Shown in pieces: positions 53,854-61,614 of a DNA stretch of 61,614 bases. Source of the DNA: Neptunomonas sp. GTDB lineage: Bacteria > Pseudomonadota > Gammaproteobacteria > Pseudomonadales > Balneatricaceae. The stretch covers positions 1 through 61,614 of the forward strand of contig NZ_JADGEV010000023.1 in the NCBI RefSeq assembly GCF_016744175.1, written 5' to 3'. A model generated the notes under the pieces. It searched no databases. It saw only the letters and a program-made list of their open reading frames with translations, and had not been told where the DNA came from. Position numbers and translations under genes: made by a program. How positions within the stretch are numbered: position 1 is the stretch's first letter; every line of letters begins with the position of its first letter.

Positions 53854-55971
53854 TTATTGTAGATGTTGGGTTGCAGTAATTTGACTCTGTTTTTCGGTAA
53901 AGATGCCCATATTCTCATTAAGTACGCTTAATAGTTCATCAATAGCTAATGGAGAGCTATAAAGGTTCCCTTGGCCTGAAAAGCAATGGTGGTTTAAGAG
54001 GAATAGCTGTTGCTCTTGCGTTGATATTCCTTTTGCATGAGGGGTTATATTCAGCTTTTTAGCGATCATAATGGCTGTTTCTGTGATGACGGCACTGTTG
54101 AAATCATCAGGAAGTTCTTTAATAAATTTGATATCTACTTTCAAATAATCAACGGGCATTTTTTGCAGTGAATTTAGGGAAATGGAGTCCGTACCAAAGT
54201 CATCAAGCGCTAGCCCTATCCCCATTGCTTTAATCTGAGCCATTACTTTAATTGCTTGTGAGGTGTCATCAACCGGTAAGCTTCCACTAATATCTAATGT
54301 GAGTTTCTCAGCGAGAAATGGTGTCTCTTGTAGCACTTCTTCTAACGTCGCAATTAAGGAGTGCTGCTCAAGCTGGCGGGTGGAGACATTGACGGCCAAT
54401 GATAGATATGGGAACCCTGCTAGGTGCAATTGTGACATCAGCATGGCTGATTTCCTAAGAACCCACTTCCCTAACGGTACGATGAGTCCTGTTTCTTCAG
54501 CACGTTTTATAAACTCAACAACGGGGATATCACCTTCAATTGGATGGTGCCACCGCGTTAGCGCTTCAAGACCTGTGATTGTTCCTGTACGCAAGTCAAT
54601 TAATGGCTGGAAGACTAATGACAGTTGCTCATGTTCAATGGCATGGCGCAGATCTAGTTCAAGAGAAAGTGCTCTTTTAGATGCAAAATCCATATGTGGC
54701 TTATAAAACGCATAGGTATTTCGGCCAATGCGTTTGGCTTCATACATGGCTAAATCTGCATTCTTTAATAAGTCGCTGGCTTCATCACCATCTGTATGTA
54801 TCAGCGTAATACCCAGACTGACAGTAATCGTTATTTTGTGAGGGCCTATCTGCAGAGGTTGAGCAAGCAGCTCTATAATTTCGGTTGCTAGATCTTCAAG
54901 AGATTTCTGGTTTTTGACCTCAGTGACTAACAGTGTGAATTCATCGCCACCGAGTCGAAAAGCAGTATAGTTATCATTGCTGCAAAAACGTAACCGGTTG
55001 GCAACAGCCGTTAGTAATTGATCACCAGCATCGTGCCCTAGCGTATCGTTGACTTGTTTGAAATGATCTAAGTCGAGCAAAAATAAGGCGCTATTAAAGG
55101 TATTAGAATGAGAGATAAGATGATTAAGTTCATCTTTAAATTTGCGTCTGTTACCGAGTGTTGTCAGAGGATCAAAAAAAGCGAGCTGCTCCATTTGTCC
55201 TTCGTGTTCTTTAATTGGAGATATATCGTCACTCACGGATACTATGCTAATGAGTGTGCCGCTTTGGTCAAAAATGGGGGCAACCGATTGATAGGCCCAA
55301 TAGCATGAGCCGTCTTTCTTTTTGTTAATTAAAGCGCCACGCCAAGGTTTGTTCGAGAGTACGCAGCTCCACAGATTGCTATAAATCTCATTGGGTGTTT
55401 GGCCTGAGCGTAATATTGCCGGAGTATTGCCTAGCAGTTCTTCTAATGGGTAGCCGGTAATGTCAGTTAAGCGTGCGTTAGCATATTCTATCGATCCGTT
55501 AGCGTCAGTTATCATCACGGCACTGCCGCTATTTTCTACCGCGTAAGAAAACTTTTTGATCTCAAGCAATTGATCAACAGCATCACTAATTCCTGTAATG
55601 ACAATAATGGCAGCAACAGGTGCACTTGTATTAGTTCTTATTAAAGATACAGAGACAGAAGCGGTAAAAAATGTTTTATCTTTCTTTAGTAAGTTTCTTT
55701 TTAATTTGTAACTATTAATCTGATTTTCAAATAGAGCAGCGAGTCGTGATTCTGTGCATTTGTGCAGTTTTCTCTCGCATAAGAGAAAAAATGACTCTTC
55801 TTGTAGTTCATGATGATCATAGCCAAGGGCATCAGAAAAGGTGTGATTAGCGAGTAAAAATGATCCATCTTTTTTTATACAGGCAACCGCAATTTTGGCA
55901 TCACTAAAAGGTTTGAAAGTATCATTGATCAAACGCGTGTGATCAGAGGACAGATCATTAGCGGGGGTCAT
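53854..55971 (-). CDS. PAS-PAS-GGDEF-EAL protein with degenerate EAL domain
   Basis: 705 residues, no membrane helix. Two PAS domains (about 18-130 and 140-255) precede a GGDEF domain with intact GGDEF (341-345) but no RxxD inhibitory site five residues before it. The EAL domain has EAL (469-471), the Asn in LAVNVS and DDFGT, but the metal-binding ELTE is replaced by DISG (560-563) and the usual EGVE by KGIS (647-650). So it is probably a cyclase with an inactive or c-di-GMP-binding EAL part. It is monocistronic between cpxA and a terminator that belongs to the PII gene. Confidence 0.9.
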   Translation of the reverse strand: MTPANDLSSDHTRLINDTFKPFSDAKIAVACIKKDGSFLLANHTFSDALGYDHHELQEESFFLLCERKLHKCTESRLAALFENQINSYKLKRNLLKKDKTFFTASVSVSLIRTNTSAPVAAIIVITGISDAVDQLLEIKKFSYAVENSGSAVMITDANGSIEYANARLTDITGYPLEELLGNTPAILRSGQTPNEIYSNLWSCVLSNKPWRGALINKKKDGSCYWAYQSVAPIFDQSGTLISIVSVSDDISPIKEHEGQMEQLAFFDPLTTLGNRRKFKDELNHLISHSNTFNSALFLLDLDHFKQVNDTLGHDAGDQLLTAVANRLRFCSNDNYTAFRLGGDEFTLLVTEVKNQKSLEDLATEIIELLAQPLQIGPHKITITVSLGITLIHTDGDEASDLLKNADLAMYEAKRIGRNTYAFYKPHMDFASKRALSLELDLRHAIEHEQLSLVFQPLIDLRTGTITGLEALTRWHHPIEGDIPVVEFIKRAEETGLIVPLGKWVLRKSAMLMSQLHLAGFPYLSLAVNVSTRQLEQHSLIATLEEVLQETPFLAEKLTLDISGSLPVDDTSQAIKVMAQIKAMGIGLALDDFGTDSISLNSLQKMPVDYLKVDIKFIKELPDDFNSAVITETAIMIAKKLNITPHAKGISTQEQQLFLLNHHCFSGQGNLYSSPLAIDELLSVLNENMGIFTEKQSQITATQHLQ

Positions 55972-56097
55972 AGTAAGTACATGCGAGCAAAGTATCCAAG
56001 CGTATAAAAAGGTAAATTATAGGGTTTACTCTTATAGATACGTTGATTTAAATCAAAGCAAGGCGTCTCCTTTTTGCTACTTTCTGCTAACGCACAT

Positions 56098-56129
56098 AAA
56101 AAAAGCACCGAATAGGTGCTTTTTTTATG
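56098..56129 (-). terminator. Terminator after the downstream PII gene
   Basis: The stem AAAAAAAGCACC / GGTGCTTTTTTT with a 5-base loop sits between the end of the PII gene (56142) and the start of the PAS-GGDEF-EAL gene. The A/T arms would serve either direction. Confidence 0.9.
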
Positions 56130-56141
56130 CTAAAACTTGTA

Positions 56142-56492
<351 letters not shown>

Positions 56493-56593
56493 TTAGTGTC
56501 GACTAAAGTCATCGACTATCGAGCATGCTCAAATAAGATTGCGTCAGTATACCCATATTTATTCAGTTTCGCACATTGTCTAAATGTAAGCAG

Positions 56594-56616
56594 AAAGGGC
56601 GCCAAGGCGCCCTTTT
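56594..56616 (-). terminator. Hairpin between amtB and the downstream PII gene
   Basis: A 10-bp perfect inverted repeat AAAGGGCGCC / GGCGCCCTTT with a 2-base centre. The T run on the minus strand is short, so it may be a weak terminator or an mRNA-processing hairpin that lowers expression of the second PII gene. Confidence 0.6.
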
Positions 56617-56641
56617 AAGGAAAGTTCTGAGGATATTTGTA

Positions 56642-57919
56642 TTATTTTCCTGCAGATTTAAACTCTGGATACGCTTCCATACCACACTCTGCGATGTCCG
56701 CACCTTCGTATTCTTCTTCAGCACTTATGCGAATACCCATGACGGCTTTAAGAGCAAACCAAACGATAAGGCTGGCACAGAATACCCAACCAAAGATTGA
56801 AACAATACCTAATAACTGTGAACCGATATTGGCATCTGCATTGTTTAAAGGTACTGCTAGCAATCCCCAGATACCTACAACACCGTGTACCGATATAGCT
56901 CCAACAGGGTCATCAATACGAAGCTTATCGAACATTAGGATTGAGAATACAACGAGTGTGCCACCAATGGCGCCAATGACTGTAGAGCCTTCTGCGGTGG
57001 GTGATAAAGGATCAGCAGTAATGGCAACTAAGCCCGCTAGTGCACCGTTAAGTGCCATGGTTAAATCGGCTTTCTTGAAGAGTAAACGAGCAACAATAAG
57101 AGCCGCAATACAGCCACCGGCAGCGGCGGCATTGGTATTAACAAATACTTGAGCAACAGCGTTCGCTTCACCAACATCTGATAGCTTCAGTTCGGAACCA
57201 CCGTTAAAGCCAAACCAACCTAACCACAGGATAAATGTACCAAGCGTTGCAAGTGGCAGGTTGGCACCAGGGATCGCATTGATAGAGCCATTTTTACCAT
57301 ACTTTCCTTTACGAGCACCGAGAACAAGTACGCCCGCTAATGCTGCAGAGGCTCCTGCCATGTGGACAATACCTGAACCTGCAAAGTCAGAGAAGCCTGC
57401 TTCGCTAAGGAAACCTCCACCCCATGTCCAGTAGCCTTCAACCGGATAGATAAAACCTGTCATGACGACCGCAAAAGCTAAAAATGCCCACAGTTTCATT
57501 CGCTCAGCAACAGCGCCTGAGACGATAGACATCGCCGTTGCTACAAAAACTACCTGGAAAAAGAAATCAGAGCGTGAAGAATAGTAGGGTGCATCATCGC
57601 CACCAGATAAGACGGCATCAACACCGTTCTCGTCACCAATTAGCGCACCAATGTTTGGTAAGATTCCGCCAGCATCCGAGCTATACATAATGAAATAACC
57701 GCACAATAAGTACATGGTGCAGGCAATAGCATACAGTGCAATATTCTTAGTCAAAATTTCAGTTGTATTTTTTGCGCGAACCAAGCCGGCTTCCAACATA
57801 GCGAAACCAGCCGCCATCCACATAACTAAAGCGCCGCACATTAAGAAGTAGAAGGTGTCTACTGCATATTTTAGCTGGGCTATATCACCCGCCGTTGTGT
57901 TTAATAGTTCTTCCATCAC
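56642..57919 (-). CDS. amtB: Ammonium transporter AmtB
   Basis: 425 residues, trimeric inner membrane channel with about eleven helices. Family strings: WMAAGFAMLEAGLVRAKNT near the N-terminus, VHMAGASAALAGVLVLG, LGWFGFNGGSEL and VHGVVGIWGLLAV (His pair of the pore). It moves ammonium into the cell and is blocked by GlnK. It is preceded by a PII gene 34 bases upstream and followed by another, an unusual sandwich. No signal peptide is predicted by eye, unlike E. coli AmtB. Confidence 0.95.
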   Translation of the reverse strand: MMEELLNTTAGDIAQLKYAVDTFYFLMCGALVMWMAAGFAMLEAGLVRAKNTTEILTKNIALYAIACTMYLLCGYFIMYSSDAGGILPNIGALIGDENGVDAVLSGGDDAPYYSSRSDFFFQVVFVATAMSIVSGAVAERMKLWAFLAFAVVMTGFIYPVEGYWTWGGGFLSEAGFSDFAGSGIVHMAGASAALAGVLVLGARKGKYGKNGSINAIPGANLPLATLGTFILWLGWFGFNGGSELKLSDVGEANAVAQVFVNTNAAAAGGCIAALIVARLLFKKADLTMALNGALAGLVAITADPLSPTAEGSTVIGAIGGTLVVFSILMFDKLRIDDPVGAISVHGVVGIWGLLAVPLNNADANIGSQLLGIVSIFGWVFCASLIVWFALKAVMGIRISAEEEYEGADIAECGMEAYPEFKSAGK

Positions 57920-57953
57920 ATCTGCCCTCCGCAGGCTCGATATTTAATTCGGT

Positions 57954-58639
<686 letters not shown>

Positions 58640-58909
58640 ATGAATGAAAAAATTATAGAAGGCTTGTCGGCACAGTTTTCACAGATGATGAATACGTTTA
58701 ATGGCAGTGCTGAACTTCCGGGGCAGCAGCAGGTAAAGGTGTTCTTACAATCTGCGCTTAGCAAAATGGATTTGGTCACACGTGATGAGTTTGATGCTCA
58801 AGCAGCTGTTCTAGGGCGTACCCGTGAAAAAGTCGAGCAGATGGAGAAAGTATTAGCTGAACTTGAGAGCCGTATTAATAGTCAGGAAAACACCTCTAAA
58901 AAAGACTGA
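58640..58909 (+). CDS. ubiK: Ubiquinone biosynthesis accessory factor UbiK (YqiC/BMFP)
   Basis: 89 residues. The N-terminal amphipathic helix (NEKIIEGLSAQFSQMM) and the C-terminal coiled coil (TRDEFDAQAAVLGRTREKVEQ onwards) are characteristic of the BMFP/YqiC family, which forms trimers and supports the aerobic ubiquinone pathway with UbiJ. ATG at 58640 has a weak site. The neighbouring glnK-amtB and comM genes match the arrangement seen in pseudomonads. Confidence 0.9.
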   Translation: MNEKIIEGLSAQFSQMMNTFNGSAELPGQQQVKVFLQSALSKMDLVTRDEFDAQAAVLGRTREKVEQMEKVLAELESRINSQENTSKKD

Positions 58910-58986
58910 TATAAAGCTATATTACATCGGGTAAGTGTAGTGATAGTGGGTAGCGTAAATAGGGTTTTCATTCGAGGGAGCAGGTA

Positions 58987-60558
58987 ATGAGATGTAACCT
59001 AGCTTGGATTAGTACGACAGGTCATTATATTAATAGTACTCAGGAGTTTGCTGCTCTTTGCGAAGAGTCAGTAAAGTCTATTGTGGGGCAAAGCTTGCAC
59101 ACGCTTCACTTGCCTGTCAGCGTTACTAAACTCCAAGAGCTCTGTGATAGAGCGCGTGAGTTGGGTGTGGCAGATACTGTACTAGCATTGTTTGATCCAC
59201 ATACTTTGTATGACTGTCGCTTGATGTGGATTGACGCTTCACAACACTATGTGCTCAATGTTGAACGCGCGGTAAAACAGCCGTTGCTCTATGCTCAGCT
59301 TATTAAGCCTACGAGTGAATCACCTGTACCTCGCTTTAAAGTAGCGTTAAATACTCAGATCGCCAGCGCTAAAAAAGCAGGTAAACAGGTAGCTTTGTTA
59401 AAGCTAGGTTTAGAAAAGTTTCAATGGATTCAGGATTCTTTAGGTCAAACTGCTAGCGAAACAGTAATTGAAGAGCTAACCAGCCGTTTGCTCTCCACGT
59501 TAAGAGAAGGCGATATTCTTTTTCGTGCAAACGATGATGCTTTTATTATCCAATTATCGAATATAGATAAGGCAGAGGCCGCGGTGAGTGTGGCGCATCG
59601 TCTTGTGGAGCAGTTCTCCTATGGTATTCACATAGACCAGCGAGAAGTGCATTTAAGCGCATCTGTTGGTGTTGCTTTGGCACCGCTTCAAGCAAATGAT
59701 GCCGCTGAGTTACTTGGAGCCGCTAGCCAAGCACTGAAAGCATTGTCACGTACTGTGGCAGGTGATGTACGTTTATATGACCCTCTTCGTCAGCGCAAAG
59801 CATTCAACCTTAAAGATTTAGCACAGCTTATCCAACCCGATTACCAAAGCATAGAACTGGGTTATCGTCCTGTATATGGTGTACGTAGCCACCGTATAGA
59901 AGGTGCTCAATTGGTGCCCTTACTAAAAGGTGTTCCGTGTGTCGGGCCTGAAGAGCATTTGTTAACTCAAATGTTAGAAGGTGAGAGCGGTTGGGACACT
60001 TATTTGAGCTGGATATTTAATCAGCTTGAAGCGCCTTTGCAGCAATTATCTCAACAAAAAAACTTCCAAGGTGTGATTGTGAGAATCCCACCCGATGTAC
60101 TAGCGTTGCCTTCTTTTATGGAGTTTATGACAACGCGCTTGTCGTTATCTGAAAAAATACGCGCGAAAGTACTGTTGGAAGTGGATGCGATTGAAACACG
60201 TGACCATGAAGGCGTACTGTTTGATTTAGAAGCGTTAGGTTTTTCCATTGTGCTGAGCGGCTTGAATGATTACTTACCTCCCATACAACAATTAAAAGAA
60301 CTTGAACCACTGCTGCTAGTACTGGAAGCCCCTCTTGTGCAGTCGATGGAAGCAGATATTAAGAGTCGTCGGCAGTTAGAAAAGCTGGCTGATATAGCAG
60401 CTGATCTTGATATCGCGCTAGCTGCTGATGGTGTTCAGTCTGCTGGACAGCGTATGCAGCTGTCCCACCAAGGTGTGGGCTACATGCAAGGTGATTACTT
60501 TGGTAGTTTATTAAGTGTTGAGCTGTTATTTGAGCAGTTGGTGTTAGAAAAAATCTAG
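58987..60558 (+). CDS. Degenerate GGDEF-EAL protein
   Basis: 523 residues, soluble. A small N-terminal domain (1-110) precedes a GGDEF-like domain where the signature is NDDAF (182-186), and an EAL-like domain where EAL is replaced by GAQ (EGAQLVPLL) and the catalytic DDFGTG string by SGLNDY. Both catalytic centres are therefore lost, so it probably acts by binding c-di-GMP or a protein partner, or has another role. It is between ubiK and comM in the same direction. The start is ATG at 58987 with GGGAGCAGG upstream. Confidence 0.75.
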   Translation: MRCNLAWISTTGHYINSTQEFAALCEESVKSIVGQSLHTLHLPVSVTKLQELCDRARELGVADTVLALFDPHTLYDCRLMWIDASQHYVLNVERAVKQPLLYAQLIKPTSESPVPRFKVALNTQIASAKKAGKQVALLKLGLEKFQWIQDSLGQTASETVIEELTSRLLSTLREGDILFRANDDAFIIQLSNIDKAEAAVSVAHRLVEQFSYGIHIDQREVHLSASVGVALAPLQANDAAELLGAASQALKALSRTVAGDVRLYDPLRQRKAFNLKDLAQLIQPDYQSIELGYRPVYGVRSHRIEGAQLVPLLKGVPCVGPEEHLLTQMLEGESGWDTYLSWIFNQLEAPLQQLSQQKNFQGVIVRIPPDVLALPSFMEFMTTRLSLSEKIRAKVLLEVDAIETRDHEGVLFDLEALGFSIVLSGLNDYLPPIQQLKELEPLLLVLEAPLVQSMEADIKSRRQLEKLADIAADLDIALAADGVQSAGQRMQLSHQGVGYMQGDYFGSLLSVELLFEQLVLEKI

Positions 60559-60592
60559 TTATATCGTGTGTTTTGTATCCAAGGAAGGATCT

Positions 60593-61614
60593 ATGTCACT
60601 TGCAATTGTACATACCCGCGCTCAACTGGGCGTTGTGGCTCCCTCTGTTACTGTTGAGATTCACCTCTCGGCAGGTTTGCCAGCGCTGATGTTGGTGGGT
60701 CTGCCTGAGGCGGCTGTGCGTGAAAGTAAAGAAAGAGTGCGCAGTGCCATTATTAATTCTGGATTTGAGTTTCCGCAGCGCCGTATTACCATTAATCTTG
60801 CCCCGGCCGACCTTCCTAAAGAAGGAGGGCGGTACGATCTAGCAATAGCGGTTGGTATTTTAGTAGCCTCCGGTCAACTTCCAGATAAAGCACATGACGG
60901 TGTTGAGTTGCTGGGAGAATTGGCGCTTTCTGGAGAGTTGCGAAGTATTACGGGTGTATTACCCGCAGCAGTAGCGTGTAAGAAGCAGCAGCGGGCACTG
61001 TGGGTACCCACAAAAAATTGTTCAGAGGCTGCTCTTGTAGGCGAGCTTGATATCCGTACTGCTGATCATTTACTGGATGTGTGTGCTGCTTTGGCAGGCA
61101 AAAAGGAGCTACCACGTGTCGAGCACATGACGCTTGGTTCGCCCTTATCTTCTTCTGTGGATGACTTATCTGATGTGAAAGGGCAAATTAAGGCAAAGCG
61201 AGCACTCGAGATTGCAGCAGCAGGTGGACATAATCTACTCATGAGTGGCGTTCCTGGTAGCGGGAAAAGCATGTTGGCGGCACGGTTGCCAGGTTTGTTA
61301 CCTTCCTTGATGGAGGAAGAGCGTTTGCAAACCGCGGCTATCTATTCAGTGGCAGGTTTACCTGTTGATAGTATTTGTTTGGGTACACGTCCCTTTCGCG
61401 CTCCGCATCACACAGCATCGGCTGCCGCATTGGTGGGCGGAGGGAGTCATCCACGCCCTGGTGAAATCTCTTTAGCGCATCAAGGTGTTTTATTTTTAGA
61501 CGAGTTGCCTGAGTTTTCACGTAAAGTTTTAGAGGTGCTTCGTGAGCCTTTAGAAACGGGATCAATATTAATTTCGCGCGCAGCTAGGCAAACAGAATTT
61601 CCTGCACGATTCCA
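60593..61614 (+). CDS. comM: ComM/YifB family Mg-chelatase-like AAA+ ATPase (3' partial)
   Basis: The frame is open from ATG 60593 (AAGGAAGGATCT in front) to the window end, giving 340 residues of an expected 500. The N-terminal domain ([58 protein letters not shown]) is the usual YifB/ComM start. The AAA+ core shows Walker A GVPGSGKS (about residue 220) and Walker [11 protein letters not shown]. ComM is a hexameric helicase for branch migration in natural transformation; YifB genes are also common in species that do not transform. Adjacent glnK-amtB-ubiK order is conserved. Confidence 0.92.
   Translation, partial: MSLAIVHTRAQLGVVAPSVTVEIHLSAGLPALMLVGLPEAAVRESKERVRSAIINSGFEFPQRRITINLAPADLPKEGGRYDLAIAVGILVASGQLPDKAHDGVELLGELALSGELRSITGVLPAAVACKKQQRALWVPTKNCSEAALVGELDIRTADHLLDVCAALAGKKELPRVEHMTLGSPLSSSVDDLSDVKGQIKAKRALEIAAAGGHNLLMSGVPGSGKSMLAARLPGLLPSLMEEERLQTAAIYSVAGLPVDSICLGTRPFRAPHHTASAAALVGGGSHPRPGEISLAHQGVLFLDELPEFSRKVLEVLREPLETGSILISRAARQTEFPARF

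Overview
The window looks like a chromosome segment of a marine gammaproteobacterium of the Oceanospirillales/Pseudomonadales type. Signs of this are a Pseudomonas-like, magnesium-type HemB next to ppk1, an oxyR-recG pair, a coaD-ferredoxin pair, an rsmD / M16-like / ftsE-ftsX-rpoH / DUF423-thiS-thiG-trmB block, and a glnK-amtB / ubiK / comM block. Base composition is moderate (mid-40s percent GC by eye). I saw no rRNA or tRNA genes, no intact insertion sequence and no CRISPR array. The assignment rests on gene content and order recalled from related genomes, not on a search.

Layout. 1-3.5 kb: end of an unknown gene, cca, a probable toxin (type-44 domain) with a lipoprotein that may be its immunity partner, and an LRR-like protein. 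3.7-10.3 kb: hemB-ppk1 and a four-gene basic amino acid ABC importer. 10.5-18.2 kb: small accessory genes (CARDB protein, fused SpmA/SpmB-like permease, cupin, DUF2007/zinc ribbon, L7/L12-like anchored protein, YtoQ, zf-TFIIB protein), an EamA exporter and a ThDP 2-keto acid decarboxylase. 18.5-26.5 kb: a sensory block made of a REC-REC-PAS-GGDEF-EAL protein, a TonB-dependent receptor, a histidine kinase without its own receiver, and a periplasmic binding protein. 27.3-30.6 kb: a LysR regulator divergent from a CMD-family protein and a PNPOx/FNR/ferredoxin hybrid, with a strong palindromic operator candidate between them.

30.6-37.8 kb: housekeeping genes (epimerase, oxyR, recG, DUF501, RIO kinase, rluF, ferredoxin, coaD). 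38-46.9 kb: M48 lipoprotein protease, TetR regulator, rsmD, an M16-like protein without its zinc motif, ftsEX (ftsY is absent from the locus), rpoH, DUF423, thiS, thiG, trmB. 47-56 kb: a large TerD-family protein, a glyoxalase-like protein, an amino-acid-type chemoreceptor, and a CpxP/CpxR/CpxA envelope-stress unit with a consensus-like CpxR box, then a PAS-PAS-GGDEF-EAL protein. 56-61.6 kb: two PII genes flanking amtB behind a sigma54-like promoter, ubiK, a doubly degenerate GGDEF/EAL protein, and the 5' part of comM/yifB.

Themes. Three c-di-GMP-type proteins form a graded series: one with all motifs intact, one with a degenerate EAL domain, and one with both domains degenerate. Envelope and outside sensing is prominent (chemoreceptor, Cpx system, TonB receptor/binding protein/kinase block, type-44 toxin pair). 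The parts most worth a second look are the toxin/lipoprotein pair, the TonB-receptor sensory block, the LysR-CMD-hybrid reductase unit and the altered ftsY locus.
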